A stretch of 64,000 nt of DNA from Salinisphaera orenii subsp. halophila YIM 95161 (GCF_003732545.1 NZ_AYKF01000132.1:1-64000); one strand, 5' to 3'; shown: positions 8,695-18,006, numbered from the stretch's first letter. A program made the numbers and translations. Notes: generated by a model from the letters alone, not told the origin.

Positions 8695-9957
8695 ATGGGC
8701 CGGCTAATGTGCAGCGTCCACGCCGATCAAGTCCAGACGCCGTGGCTGTCGGTGGTGGGCATCGGCCTCGACGGCTGGTCCGGCGTGCCCGAGCCGGCCC
8801 GACGCGCGCTGCAGGAGGCGGAACTCGTGGTCGGCGGTGCGCGCCATCTGGCCCTGCTCCCGAACTCGGTGCGCGGCCGGCGCATGGTCTGGCCGTCGCC
8901 GCTGAGCCAGGGCATCGATGCCATCCTCGCCCGGCGCGGTACTGCAGTGGCGGTGCTGGCCAGCGGCGATCCCTTCTGGTACGGCGTCGGTGCCACGCTC
9001 GCACGCCACGTGCCCGCCGACCGCATGCGGGTATGGCCGCAGCCTTCGGCGTTCTCGCTGGCCGCGGCACGCATGGGCTGGGCGCTGCAGGACGTCACCT
9101 GCCTGTCGGTCCACGGCCGCCGGCTCTCGCGCGTGCGCCCGGCGCTGCATGACGGCGCCCGCCTGCTGCTGCTGTCCTGGGACGGCCATACCGCCGCCCG
9201 GCTGGCCGCCTGGCTCACGGCGCAGGGTTTCGGCCCGTCGCAGCTGAGCGTGCTCGCCCATCTGGGCGGCGACGCCGAGCGGCGTGTCGACGGCCACGCC
9301 GAGAGCTGGGCCACCGCCGAGACCGAGGCCCTGAACACCATCGCGGTGCGCTGTGTCGCCGCCCCCGGTACGCGGGCCCTCGGCCGGACGCCCGGCCGGC
9401 CCGAGGGGCTGTTCGCCCACGACGGCCAGATCAGCAAGCGCGAGGTCCGCGCCGCGATCCTGGCACTGCTCGCACCCGGCCAGAACGAGACTCTGTGGGA
9501 TATCGGCGCGGGCTCGGGCGCGATCGCTATCGAGTGGATGCTTAGCGATCGCAGCAACCGCGCGGTGGCGATCGAGGCCCGGACCGACCGGCTCGACCGG
9601 GTCCGGGCCAACGCCGAGGCGCTCGGCGTGCCCGCGCTCGAGACAGTGGCCGGGCGCGCACCGGATGCGCTCGCGGGGCTGAGTACGCCGAACGCCGTGT
9701 TCATCGGCGGCGGGTTGACCGAACCGGGGCTGGTGGCCCGCTGTCGGGCCGCGCTGGCGCCGGGCGGGCGGATCGTGGCCAGCAGCGTGACCGTCGAGGG
9801 CGATGCCGCGCTCGCCGCGCTGCACGCCGACAGCGGCGGCAGCCTGCGCCGCATCGCAGTCAGCCGTGCCGAACCGCTGGGCGGCTTTGCCGGCTGGCGC
9901 GCCCTGCGCCCGATCACGCTCTGGTGCAACATCGACGACACGGACGAGAACGCATGA
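8695..9957 (+). CDS. cobL: Precorrin-6Y C5,15-methyltransferase (decarboxylating) CobL
   Basis: Two-domain enzyme that methylates C5 and C15 and removes the C12 acetate carboxyl of precorrin-6B, giving precorrin-8X. Residues about 1-210 are the CbiE-type tetrapyrrole methylase ([29 protein letters not shown]). Residues about 230-420 are the CbiT-type Rossmann methylase with [15 protein letters not shown] near residue 270. The 420-residue length fits the fused aerobic enzyme. ATG 8695 and ATG 8707 are both possible starts. The stop is shared with cobM in an ATGA. Confidence 0.95.
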   Translation: MGRLMCSVHADQVQTPWLSVVGIGLDGWSGVPEPARRALQEAELVVGGARHLALLPNSVRGRRMVWPSPLSQGIDAILARRGTAVAVLASGDPFWYGVGATLARHVPADRMRVWPQPSAFSLAAARMGWALQDVTCLSVHGRRLSRVRPALHDGARLLLLSWDGHTAARLAAWLTAQGFGPSQLSVLAHLGGDAERRVDGHAESWATAETEALNTIAVRCVAAPGTRALGRTPGRPEGLFAHDGQISKREVRAAILALLAPGQNETLWDIGAGSGAIAIEWMLSDRSNRAVAIEARTDRLDRVRANAEALGVPALETVAGRAPDALAGLSTPNAVFIGGGLTEPGLVARCRAALAPGGRIVASSVTVEGDAALAALHADSGGSLRRIAVSRAEPLGGFAGWRALRPITLWCNIDDTDENA

Positions 9958-10727
9958 CCGTGCACTTCATCGGCGCCGGTCCGGGCGCGGCCGATCTGCT
10001 CACGCTGCGCGGGCGCGACCGCATCGCGGCCTGCGGTCTGTGCCTGTACGCCGGGTCGCTGGTGCCGGACGGCGTACTGGCGCATCTGCCGGCCGGCGTG
10101 GCGGCGATCAACACCGCCGGCATGGCGCTCGACGAGATCATCGCCCGTATTCGCGAGGCCACCGCCGCCGGGCACGACGTCGCCCGCCTGCATTCGGGGG
10201 ATCTGGCCGTCTACAGCGCCCTGGCGGAACAGCTGCGGCGGCTGCGCGCGGCGGGCATCGACTACACGCTGACGCCCGGCGTGCCGGCGTTCGCGGCGGC
10301 CGCGGCGGCGCTCGGCCAGGAGCTGACCGTGCCCGAGGTGGGGCAGTCGCTGGTTCTGACCCGGACCCAGGGCCGCGCCTCGGCCATGCCGCCGGGCGAG
10401 ACGCTCGAAGCGTTTGCCGCCAGTCGCGCGACGCTGGCGGTGCATCTGTCGCTGCAGGCCGTCGAGGATGTGGTCGCGCGGCTGCAACCGTATTACGGCG
10501 ACGACTGTCCGGCGGCGATCGTGCAGCGTGCCTCCTGGGCCGAGGAGCGCGTCGTCCGCGCCCGGCTGGATGCGCTCGTCGAAGCCGCGGCGGACCTGCC
10601 CGCGCGCCGCAGCGCCATCATCTTCGTCGGCCGGGTGTTGGGGGCGCTGGACAGCGGCGCCTTCCGCGACAGCGCCCTCTACGACCCCGCGCACGTCAGC
10701 CAGTACCGCTGGGCCAGCGAGGACTGA
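9954..10727 (+). CDS. cobM: Precorrin-4 C11-methyltransferase CobM
   Basis: SAM-dependent methylase of 257 residues acting on precorrin-4 at C11 to give precorrin-5. The opening [19 protein letters not shown], the [12 protein letters not shown] and [10 protein letters not shown] segments, [17 protein letters not shown] and [15 protein letters not shown] are characteristic of CobM/CbiF. It is coupled to cobL by the ATGA at 9954. The next gene, cbiD, lies on the other strand and converges, 24 bases away. Confidence 0.95.
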   Translation: MTVHFIGAGPGAADLLTLRGRDRIAACGLCLYAGSLVPDGVLAHLPAGVAAINTAGMALDEIIARIREATAAGHDVARLHSGDLAVYSALAEQLRRLRAAGIDYTLTPGVPAFAAAAAALGQELTVPEVGQSLVLTRTQGRASAMPPGETLEAFAASRATLAVHLSLQAVEDVVARLQPYYGDDCPAAIVQRASWAEERVVRARLDALVEAAADLPARRSAIIFVGRVLGALDSGAFRDSALYDPAHVSQYRWASED

Positions 10728-10751
10728 CGACCGACGCGCGCGGTAAACGGC

Positions 10752-11891
10752 TCAGCCGCGGGCGAGATCCGCCAGCGACACGTCCAGCCGGCCCGCGCGG
10801 GCGAGCAGACGTCCGGGCTTGTCGATCACCCAGACCTCCAGCGCGCTCGAGGGCGGCAGATAGCCGGCAGCCACCTCCCAGGCACGCTCGGCCACGCGGC
10901 GATCAAGGTCGATGCCGGCTTCGCCAGCATGCGACAGCGCCTCGAGGCTGGTGTTGCTGGCGCGCACCGCGGCCTGCAGCGTCGCGCCGCCGTCCGCGCA
11001 GAGCTCGGCCAGGAAATCGAAGTCCACGCCGCCGCGGCGGCTGTGCAGATCGAGCCGCCCGGTCGCCAGCTTGCTGAACTTGCCGAAGCCGCCGACCAGC
11101 GACAGCTGCGGGAGCGGGTTGCGGCGAAGATACTTGAGCACCGCGCCGGCGAAGTCGCCCATCTCGATCAGCGCCATGTCCGGCAGGCCGTAGTGGGTCT
11201 GGATCGCGTTTTCGCTGGTCGAGCCGGTACAGGCCGCGACGTGGGCGCGGCCGTTGGCGCGGGCGACGTCGATGGACTGGTGGATGGAGGCGATGTAGGC
11301 GGCGCAGGAAAACGGCCGCACGATGCCCGTGGTCCCAAGGATCGACAGCCCGCCGAGGATGCCGAGGCGCGCGTTCATGGTCCGCTGGGCGATCGCTTCG
11401 CCGTCGTCGACGCCGACCGTCACGTCGAAGCCGCCCGTGTGGCCCAGTTCCGTCGCCACGCGGGCCAGATGCTCGCCGATCATCCGCCGCGGCACGGGAT
11501 TGATCGCCGGCTCGCCGATCGCCAGCGCCAGCCCGGCGCGGGTCACCGTGCCCACCCCGGCGCCGGCCCGGAAGACGACGCCGGGGGCCTCGGTCAGGGT
11601 CAGCCGGACCCAGACCCGAGCGCCGTGGGTGGCGTCCGGATCGTCGCCGGCGTCCTTGATCAGACCCGCTTCGGCGCAGACGCTCGGGGTGATCAGGCGG
11701 CAGTCGTGAACGTCCAGATCCGCTTCGCGATTTTTCGGCAGCGACAGATGCACGCGTTCCAGCGTGCGATCCGCCAGCACTTGGTAGGCGGCGGCCATCG
11801 CCGCGGCCGTGGCCGTGGCGCCCGTGGTCCAGCCGGTGCGCAGCGGCCGATCGCCGTTCTCTGCGGTCTCTTCGCGCATGGGGATCGCCAT
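10752..11891 (-). CDS. cbiD: Cobalt-precorrin-5B / precorrin-5 C1-methyltransferase CbiD
   Basis: CbiD methylates C1 and expels the two-carbon unit at the precorrin-5 stage. The 379-residue protein opens with the signature LRTGWTTGATATAAAMAA, continues with LITPSVCAEAGLIKDAGDDPDATHG, and has the VTRAGLAL, ILGTTGIVRPFS and GGFGKFSKLA blocks of the family. CbiD is the C1 methylase of the anaerobic pathway, yet here it sits beside CobG. The aerobic C1 methylase CobF is absent from the window, so CbiD probably replaces it. It is the last gene of the minus-strand run cobE-cobA-cbiD, 13 bases after cobA. ATG 11879 is an alternative start. Confidence 0.94.
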   Translation of the reverse strand: MAIPMREETAENGDRPLRTGWTTGATATAAAMAAAYQVLADRTLERVHLSLPKNREADLDVHDCRLITPSVCAEAGLIKDAGDDPDATHGARVWVRLTLTEAPGVVFRAGAGVGTVTRAGLALAIGEPAINPVPRRMIGEHLARVATELGHTGGFDVTVGVDDGEAIAQRTMNARLGILGGLSILGTTGIVRPFSCAAYIASIHQSIDVARANGRAHVAACTGSTSENAIQTHYGLPDMALIEMGDFAGAVLKYLRRNPLPQLSLVGGFGKFSKLATGRLDLHSRRGGVDFDFLAELCADGGATLQAAVRASNTSLEALSHAGEAGIDLDRRVAERAWEVAAGYLPPSSALEVWVIDKPGRLLARAGRLDVSLADLARG

Positions 11892-11904
11892 GGTCGTTGC
11901 GGCG

Positions 11905-13071
11905 TCAGGCCCGGGGTACGGGCGGATGGTCGACGGCGGGGTCGGGCAGGCGACCGCGACGCGCGGCGCGCACCGTCTCGCGCAGACTCACGACCGAACC
12001 CACGATCAGCACGGCCGGCGAGGTGACGGTATGGCGTCGCGCCGTCGCGGGCAGGCTGGTCACGGACCCCGTGAGCACCCGCTGCTCCGGCGTGGTACCG
12101 CGCTCGATGAGCGCCGCCGGCGTATCCGGATCCATCCCGTGCGCCACCAGCGCCGGACAGAGATTGGTCAGCGCCATTACCCCCATGTAGATCACCAGCG
12201 TATGCCGGCTGCGCACCAGGGCGGCCCAGTCGTGGCGCATCTCGCCGGCCTGGCCGTGGGCGGTGAGGAATTCGCAGCCGGCGGCGTGATCGCGATGGGT
12301 CAGCGGGATGTCGGCGTAGGTCGCGCAGCCGGAACCGGCGGTGATGCCCGGAATGGCGCGTGTGGCGACCCCGGCCGCGGCCAGTTCGACCAGCTCCTCG
12401 CCGCCGCGCCCGAACACGAACGGATCGCCGCCCTTGAGACGCAGCACGCGACGGCCCGCGCGGGCCAGGGCGATCATGTGGCGATTCAGCTCGGCCTGAC
12501 GGTAATGATGATGACCGCGGCGCTTGCCGACGAACACACGCTCCGCGTGGGCGGGCGCCCAGGACAGCAATCGGGGCGAGACCAGCCGGTCGTAGAGAAC
12601 GACGTCGGCGCCGCGCAGGGCGCGCTCGCCGTCCAGCGTCAAAAGACCCGGATCGCCGGGGCCGGCGCCGACCAGACAGACCTGGACATGCTGCCAGGGA
12701 TCGTCGCGCGCGGCGGGCGTCGACTCCGGTGGCTCGAAGACGAAATCGCCGCCGCCGGTGACGGCGTCGTGGAACGGCCGGCCGGCGTCGGTGGCCAGCC
12801 GGCGCAGATCGCGAACGCATGCCGGTTCGGCGCTGGCGGCGATCACCAGCCGCGCGGCGGCCACGTCGGCGGCCGTCGCCGGCCGTGGGCGCCAGTCGAT
12901 GGCCCGGCTCTCGATCAGATCACGCAGCCACGGTTCGGGATCGGCGCAGCACAGACGCACGGTCAGCCCGGCGCGGGCGAGCGCCGCCAGCGGCCGTGCC
13001 GCGGCACGATCGCCGCCGCCGATCACGGCCGGCCGCTCGTCCGCATTGAGCTGGATGTTCAGACCCGCCAT
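11905..13071 (-). CDS. cobA: Uroporphyrinogen-III C-methyltransferase with cut-down CysG-like N-domain
   Basis: Makes precorrin-2 from uroporphyrinogen III with two SAM, the entry to B12 and sirohaem. Residues about 130-370 are a complete SUMT: VCLVGAGPGDPGLLTLDGE, VLYDRLVS, KRRGHHHYRQ, RLKGGDPFVFGRGGEE, and AIPGITAGSGCATYADIPLTHR. Residues 1-110 resemble only the Rossmann half of CysG/Met8 (VIGGGDRAAARPLA), then pass straight to the SUMT domain, so the dimerisation/ferrochelatase part is missing. An AGGTG lies five bases before the ATG at 13071. That start makes a 13-base overlap with the end of cobE. Full-length CysG is about 460 residues; this is 388. Confidence 0.9.
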   Translation of the reverse strand: MAGLNIQLNADERPAVIGGGDRAAARPLAALARAGLTVRLCCADPEPWLRDLIESRAIDWRPRPATAADVAAARLVIAASAEPACVRDLRRLATDAGRPFHDAVTGGGDFVFEPPESTPAARDDPWQHVQVCLVGAGPGDPGLLTLDGERALRGADVVLYDRLVSPRLLSWAPAHAERVFVGKRRGHHHYRQAELNRHMIALARAGRRVLRLKGGDPFVFGRGGEELVELAAAGVATRAIPGITAGSGCATYADIPLTHRDHAAGCEFLTAHGQAGEMRHDWAALVRSRHTLVIYMGVMALTNLCPALVAHGMDPDTPAALIERGTTPEQRVLTGSVTSLPATARRHTVTSPAVLIVGSVVSLRETVRAARRGRLPDPAVDHPPVPRA

Positions 13072-13547
13072 GGGCACCTGTGGTCTCGGGCGAGGCGACA
13101 CTGTACGTCCTCTCGCGCATCGGTTGCGACAGCCACGGTGGCACGGGCTCCGGCCCGGCGCGGTCCGAGCAGCCGCGTCTTCGCGCGATCGCCGCCGCAG
13201 GCAGCGGCAGCCGCAAGAGCGGCGCATTCGGCCACGCTGGCCACGCCGAAACGCGCCCGGGCCGCGGCGGACGGGCGTGCCACCTGCGCATCGAAACACG
13301 CGAGTTGGGCCGCCGTTCCGAACCAGAGTTCGCAGCCCAGGACCGCGGCCAGCTCGCGCATTGCCGGCGCCTCGCGCTTGTCGGCGATACTGGCGATGAC
13401 CCGGACATCACGGACGTCGAAGGCAAGCGCCGCCGCGGTCTCGTCGAGCAGCTGTCGAAGCACGTCCGACCCGCAGCCGTGTCGACAACCGATGCCGACG
13501 AACAGCGGTGTTCGTTGTACCGAGGCGTATGACGAATTCGGCGGCAC
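13059..13547 (-). CDS. cobE: Cobalamin biosynthesis protein CobE (CbiG C-terminal domain)
   Basis: A 162-residue stand-alone homolog of the C-terminal domain of CbiG. VGIGCRHGCGSDVLRQLLDE, VRVIASIADKREAPAMRELA, and PSAAARARFGVASVAECAAL with a final VAVATD strand follow the CobE/CbiG_C pattern. CobE is required for B12 in pseudomonads, but its exact role in the aerobic route is unsettled. It is the first gene of the minus-strand cobE-cobA-cbiD run and overlaps cobA by 13 bases. Its promoter must lie between 13548 and about 13650, back-to-back with the riboswitch leader of the cbtB operon. Confidence 0.88.
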   Translation of the reverse strand: MPPNSSYASVQRTPLFVGIGCRHGCGSDVLRQLLDETAAALAFDVRDVRVIASIADKREAPAMRELAAVLGCELWFGTAAQLACFDAQVARPSAAARARFGVASVAECAALAAAAACGGDRAKTRLLGPRRAGARATVAVATDAREDVQCRLARDHRCPWRV

Positions 13548-13654
13548 TGAGTCTCCCTGGACCGTGAACAGGCGTTATCGAACCCCGTATGCCCACCGAT
13601 CCCTCCGCGACCAGCGGTTTGACCGGAGGCACGCGCCTGCCTAGACTCCGCTCG

Positions 13655-13837
13655 GACAGGGTGCCTTGATCCGACAGGACAAGGATAATCGGGAAAGTGG
13701 TGCGTGCCCACGGGCACCAGTCCACTGCTGCCCCCGCAACGGTAAGCGATTCAGGTTCGCACACGGCCACTGCGCACAGCGCGGGAAGGCGCGAACCCGG
13801 GCATCCGCCCGCTCGCAAGCCCGGAGACCGGCCCTGG
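13655..13837 (+). promoter_or_regulatory. Cobalamin riboswitch ahead of cbtB
   Basis: The leader shows the conserved blocks of an adenosylcobalamin riboswitch in order: ACAGGGTGCC at the P2/P3 start, GGGAAAGTGGTGCG, CCACTGCTGCCCCCGCAACGG, GCCACTG, GCGGGAAGGCG and the closing B12 box AAGCCCGGAGACCGGCC. This part of the window is plus-strand only, so it controls cbtB, cbtA, the chelatase subunit, cobB, cobW and cobN, shutting them when B12 is plentiful. The switch to the cbtB start is about 50 bases, consistent with translational or attenuation control. Confidence 0.93.
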
Positions 13838-13887
13838 CTCGACGCGGTCACACGACCGCCGACAACTCATGACGTACGGGTGTGTAC

Positions 13888-14082
13888 ATGCAGAACCAGC
13901 AGTCGAATCCGGCCCGGAGCGCGCAGGCGCGGCCGACGGCCATTTCCAGTGAGATCGTTCAGCTCGCCGGCGCGGCGCTCATCGGCGCGTTCGTCGTCTA
14001 CGGCGTCGGCTTCTCGCACCTGATGCCGGTGCACAACGCGGCGCACGACACCCGGCACTCCGCGACCTTCCCCTGCCACTGA
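13888..14082 (+). CDS. cbtB: Cobalt transporter subunit CbtB
   Basis: A 64-residue protein with one transmembrane helix (about residues 24-42) and the C-terminal metal-binding motif HNAAHDTRHSATFPCH typical of CbtB. Together with CbtA it is a predicted B12-regulated cobalt importer. It is the first gene behind the riboswitch. An ACGGG lies 7 bases before ATG 13888; a GTG at 13882 is a less likely alternative start. Confidence 0.92.
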   Translation: MQNQQSNPARSAQARPTAISSEIVQLAGAALIGAFVVYGVGFSHLMPVHNAAHDTRHSATFPCH

Positions 14083-14193
14083 TCCGATGACCCGCCCGCG
14101 CCGCGGCTCCCGCCGTGCGCGCTGCCAGTCATACGGATCATTCGCGCCGGCCGCCGACCCGCGGCGTTCCGGTGCATGCCAACGGGATACGCG

Positions 14194-14964
14194 ATGCTCT
14201 TTCGACGCTTGATTCTCAGCGCCGTGCTGGTGGGCGCCCTCGTGGGCGCGCTGCTCGGTCTCGGCGAGCAGTTCTCCACCGCGCCGCTGATCGCCGCGGC
14301 CGAACACCAGGCCGAGGGCCACGGGCACGCCCATGGCCACGAACACGAACACAGCGCCGAGGCTGGCCACGGCCATCACGGTGACGGCACGGCCTGGGCG
14401 CCCGCCGACGGCGCCCAGCGCATCGGCTTCACGATCGTCACCAACATGGGCGTGGCCATCGGCTTCAGCCTGCTGCTGATGGTGGCCATGTATATCGCCG
14501 CCCGCGGCCGCGGCGCACCGGTGAATGCCGCCACCGGCGCGGCCTGGGGGCTGGCCGGCTTCGCCGTGGTGTTCGTCGCGCCCTCGCTGGGGCTGCCGCC
14601 CGAGGTGCCCGGCGCGGCCTCGGCCGGCCTGACCGAGCGCCAGCTCTGGTGGCTGTTCACGGCCGCGGTGACCGCGGCGGCCCTGGCCATCGCCGTGTTC
14701 GCGCCGGGCTGGCGGAAGCTGCCGGCGCTCGTGCTGCTGCCGTTGCCCTATCTGTTCGGCGCACCGGAGATGCCCGCTTCGCCCTATGGCGGCCACGACG
14801 CCGCCACCGCGGCCGCGCTGGAGACCATTCACGGCCAGTTCGTCTGGGCCGCCGGGCTGACCAATGCCGTGTTCTGGCTGGTGCTGGGCGTGGCCTGCGG
14901 CTGGGCGATGCAACGCTGGGTGCTCGATCGCGACGTGATCGGCGGGGCGCATGCCGCGGGCTGA
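14194..14964 (+). CDS. cbtA: Cobalt transporter subunit CbtA
   Basis: Integral membrane protein of about 256 residues with roughly five or six hydrophobic helices. The first starts MLFRRLILSAVLVGALVGAL, as in known CbtA. A His-rich loop after it (residues about 30-60, HGHAHGHEHEHS) is a likely Co(II) capture site. Later segments include PPEVPG, ERQLWWLFTA and LPLPYLFGAPE. Known CbtA proteins pair with CbtB. ATG 14194 has an ACGGGA at good distance; an upstream in-frame ATG at 14176 would add six residues. Its 3' end overlaps the chelatase gene by 14 bases. Confidence 0.9.
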   Translation: MLFRRLILSAVLVGALVGALLGLGEQFSTAPLIAAAEHQAEGHGHAHGHEHEHSAEAGHGHHGDGTAWAPADGAQRIGFTIVTNMGVAIGFSLLLMVAMYIAARGRGAPVNAATGAAWGLAGFAVVFVAPSLGLPPEVPGAASAGLTERQLWWLFTAAVTAAALAIAVFAPGWRKLPALVLLPLPYLFGAPEMPASPYGGHDAATAAALETIHGQFVWAAGLTNAVFWLVLGVACGWAMQRWVLDRDVIGGAHAAG

Positions 14965-16651
14965 TTTCCCCTTCGCGGCGGTCGTCGGCCAGGAGCGGCT
15001 GAAGACCGCGCTGCTGCTCGCCGCGATCGAGCCGGGCCTGGCCGGCGTGCTCATCTCCGGCCCGCGCGGCTCGGCGAAATCGACGCTGGCCCGCGCACTG
15101 GCCGCGATCGATCGGCGGGCCGACGGTCGTTTCGTGACGCTGCCGCTGGGGGCGACCGAAGAACAGGTCGTCGGCACGCTCGATCTGGAACGCGCGCTGG
15201 GCACCGGCGAAGTCGCCCACCAGCCCGGCGTCATCGGCCGCGCCCACGGCGGCTATCTCTACATCGACGAAGTCAATCTGCTCGCCGATGCGCTGGTGGA
15301 CGTACTGCTGGACGTGGCCGCCTCCGGGGTCAATCGCATCGAGCGCGACGGCATCAGCCACGAGCACGCCGCGGAATTCGTGCTCATGGGCACGATGAAT
15401 CCGGACGAGGGCGACCTGCGGCCCCAGTTCGCGGACCGGTTCGGGCTGTGCGTGGTGCTCAATACCGATTACGACGCCGAAACGCGTCGTCGGATCGTGG
15501 ATCAGCGACTGGCCTACACGCGCGACCCCGAGGGCTTCGCCGCCGAGCACGCCCCGGCCCAGGCCGCGCTCGCCGAACGCCTCGAGGCCGCCCGCGCCCG
15601 GCTGCCGCAGGTCGACTGCAACGACGAGATCAAGAACGCGATCGCCGAGCGCTGCCTGGCCGCGGGTGTCGAGGGCGTTCGCGCGGACATCCACTGGCGC
15701 CAGGCCGCCGTCGCCCACGCCGCTTGGCAGGCACGCGAGCACGTGACCGCGGAAGACGTGGACGCGGTCGCCGAGTTCGTGCTCTGTCATCGGCGGAACG
15801 TCGACGACGGCGAGGGCTCCGGTGGCGCCGCCGGCGGGCAGGGCGGTGCCGAGGGGTCGAGCGAGCGGGCCGATAGCGGCCAGGGCGACACCTGGGGCGG
15901 ACTGCCGCCCCGACGAATCGCGCCGCAGCGCGCCGTCACAACCGATCCCGCGGCACTGCCGAACGCCGACCCGGTCGGTCGAGCCGCGCAGACCGCCGTC
16001 GCCGGGCGAGGCGCGGGGCCCGGACGCGACCCGCGCGGCGGCGCGTCGCTCGCAGGCCCGGCCGGGCGGCGCGTCGACTGGTTCCGCACCCTGGGCGATG
16101 CGGCGCGCACCGCGCATCGGCGTCCGCGCCGGCTCGTGCACCGTCCGGCCAGCACCCGGCCGGCCACACTGAACTGCATTCTCCTCGACACCTCGGCCTC
16201 GACCCTGGGGCAGGCCGCCCAGGACGAGGCCCGGTCGGCGGTCGCCGGCATCGCCCGGCACGCCTGGCGCGCCCGCGAACGGCTGGCGATACTGGCCTTC
16301 GGCGGCGACCGGATCGACTGGCTGATCGCCCCTAAAAGGGCGCCGAAACAGTGCGAGCGCGCGCTCGCCGAATGGCCCGCCGGCGGCGGCACGCCGCTGC
16401 GCGCCGCGCTGCGCATCGCCGAGGAGCGGCTGCGACGGCTGGTACGCCGGGAACCCGGGCTGCGCACGCGCACGCTGCTGTTCACCGACGGCCGCTGTCG
16501 CGACGACATCCCGGAGCTGTGCTGGCCCGGCGCGCTGGCCGTGGTCGACACCGAGCGCGCCCGCGTGCCGCTCGGCCGCGCCCGCCGACTGGCGAATCGA
16601 CTCGGCGGCGGTTACATCGCCAGCCCCCGGGCACTGGCGGTATCGTCATGA
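14951..16651 (+). CDS. Fused ChlI/ChlD-type cobaltochelatase ATPase-VWA subunit
   Basis: Probable AAA+ and integrin-I subunit for CobN, inserting cobalt into hydrogenobyrinate a,c-diamide using ATP. Residues 1-280 are a ChlI/BchI AAA+ module with Walker A GPRGSAKST near residue 36, Walker B YLYIDEVNLL near 100 and a VLMGTMNPDEG sensor region. A Gly/Ser/Pro/Arg-rich linker runs to about 385. Residues about 405-566 are a VWA domain with the MIDAS LDTSAS near 413 and GGGTPLRAA. Alphaproteobacteria use CobS and CobT here; this single ChlI-ChlD fusion is the alternative form. It overlaps cbtA by 14 bases and cobB by 4 (ATGA). Confidence 0.86.
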   Translation: MPRADFPFAAVVGQERLKTALLLAAIEPGLAGVLISGPRGSAKSTLARALAAIDRRADGRFVTLPLGATEEQVVGTLDLERALGTGEVAHQPGVIGRAHGGYLYIDEVNLLADALVDVLLDVAASGVNRIERDGISHEHAAEFVLMGTMNPDEGDLRPQFADRFGLCVVLNTDYDAETRRRIVDQRLAYTRDPEGFAAEHAPAQAALAERLEAARARLPQVDCNDEIKNAIAERCLAAGVEGVRADIHWRQAAVAHAAWQAREHVTAEDVDAVAEFVLCHRRNVDDGEGSGGAAGGQGGAEGSSERADSGQGDTWGGLPPRRIAPQRAVTTDPAALPNADPVGRAAQTAVAGRGAGPGRDPRGGASLAGPAGRRVDWFRTLGDAARTAHRRPRRLVHRPASTRPATLNCILLDTSASTLGQAAQDEARSAVAGIARHAWRARERLAILAFGGDRIDWLIAPKRAPKQCERALAEWPAGGGTPLRAALRIAEERLRRLVRREPGLRTRTLLFTDGRCRDDIPELCWPGALAVVDTERARVPLGRARRLANRLGGGYIASPRALAVSS

Positions 16652-18006
16652 GCCGCGAAACCGAGACACGCGCCTGTCCGGCGCTGCTTATCGGCGCGGC
16701 CGCCTCGGGGCAGGGCAAGACCACGGTGACGGCCGCGCTGGCACGTGCCGCCCGCCGTCGCGGCCGGCGCGTGGCGGTATTCAAGGCGGGCCCGGATTAT
16801 CTCGATCCGCAGATTCTGGCCGCGGCAGCCGGGAGTGCGGTCGAGCCGCTCGATCTGTGGATGGCCGGCGCCGACTACTGTGGCCAGCGCCTGTTCGAGG
16901 CCGCGGGAGAGGCCGATCTGATTCTGGTCGAAGGCACCATGGGCCTTCACGACGGCCAGCCGTCAAGCGCGGACTTCGCCGCCGAATTCGGTCTGCCCGT
17001 GGCCCTGGTGCTGGACTGCCGGGGCATGGCCCAGACCGCGGCCGCCGTGGCCGCCGGACTGCAGCACGCCCGCGAGGAACTGGCGGTCGCCGGCCTGGTG
17101 GCCAACGGTGTCGGCAGCGCGCGCCATGCCGACCTGATCGCCGAGGCGCTGCCCGCGGACCTGACGCTGCTGGCCTGCCTGGCCCGGGACGAGGCGGTGG
17201 CCCTGCCGCATCGGCATCTCGGCCTGGTCCAGGCGCAGGAGCAGGGCGCGTCTCTGGAGGCGGCCCTCGACGCCGCGGCCGAGCGCATCGAAAGAACATC
17301 GCTGCCGGACGCTCCGCTTCCGGTCGCTTTCACCCGAAAGCCGGCGGCCGTGCCCGGGCCGTGGCTCGCGGGCCACCGCATCGGCGTCGCCCGGGACGCC
17401 GCATTCAGCTTCGCCTATGCCGCCAACGAGCGGCTGCTGGAAAGCATGGGTACGGAACTGCGGTATTTCTCGCCGCTTGACGACACCGCGCTGCCGGACG
17501 TGGACGCGCTCTGGCTGCCCGGGGGCTATCCCGAGCTGCACGCGGCCGATCTGGCCGCCAACACCGCGATGCACGCCGCGCTGCAGGCGTTTCATCGCTC
17601 GGGCCGGCCGATGCTCGCCGAATGCGGCGGCATGCTTTATCTGCAGGACAGCCTCACCGAGCTGGACGGGCCGACGCATCGGATGGTCGGTCTGATTCCC
17701 GGCGCCGGGCGGATGCGCGCGAAGGGCGGCTGCCAGGGCATGCAGACCGCGCCGCTGCCCGAGGGCGAGATCCGCGGTCACGCCCACCATCGTTCGGCCA
17801 CTGACGACGGCGCGGTGCCGATCGCGCACGGGCGCCGGCCGCGGCATCCCGCGCCCGGTGAAGCGATCGTGCGAGATCGCGGCCTCACCGCGACCTATCT
17901 GCATCTGTTCTTCGCCTCGAATCCGGCGGCCACGGCAGCCCTGCTCGGCGGCGCCGCGCGGTCATCGACCGCCGGCGCACAGACCGCCACGACCGCCGTC
18001 TCCTGA
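16648..18006 (+). CDS. cobB: Hydrogenobyrinate/cobyrinate a,c-diamide synthase CobB
   Basis: Glutamine-dependent amidase of 452 residues that amidates the a and c side chains before cobalt insertion. Residues 1-220 carry the P-loop IGAAASGQGKTTVTAALA, FKAGPDYLDPQILA and EGTMGLHDG. Residues about 245-440 are a class I glutamine amidotransferase-like domain with nucleophile Cys in LAECGGMLYLQ near residue 326 and a C-terminal YLHLFFASNP. The start ATG at 16648 shares ATGA with the chelatase subunit. This is the B12 CobB/CbiA, not the sirtuin that shares the name. Confidence 0.94.
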   Translation: MSRETETRACPALLIGAAASGQGKTTVTAALARAARRRGRRVAVFKAGPDYLDPQILAAAAGSAVEPLDLWMAGADYCGQRLFEAAGEADLILVEGTMGLHDGQPSSADFAAEFGLPVALVLDCRGMAQTAAAVAAGLQHAREELAVAGLVANGVGSARHADLIAEALPADLTLLACLARDEAVALPHRHLGLVQAQEQGASLEAALDAAAERIERTSLPDAPLPVAFTRKPAAVPGPWLAGHRIGVARDAAFSFAYAANERLLESMGTELRYFSPLDDTALPDVDALWLPGGYPELHAADLAANTAMHAALQAFHRSGRPMLAECGGMLYLQDSLTELDGPTHRMVGLIPGAGRMRAKGGCQGMQTAPLPEGEIRGHAHHRSATDDGAVPIAHGRRPRHPAPGEAIVRDRGLTATYLHLFFASNPAATAALLGGAARSSTAGAQTATTAVS

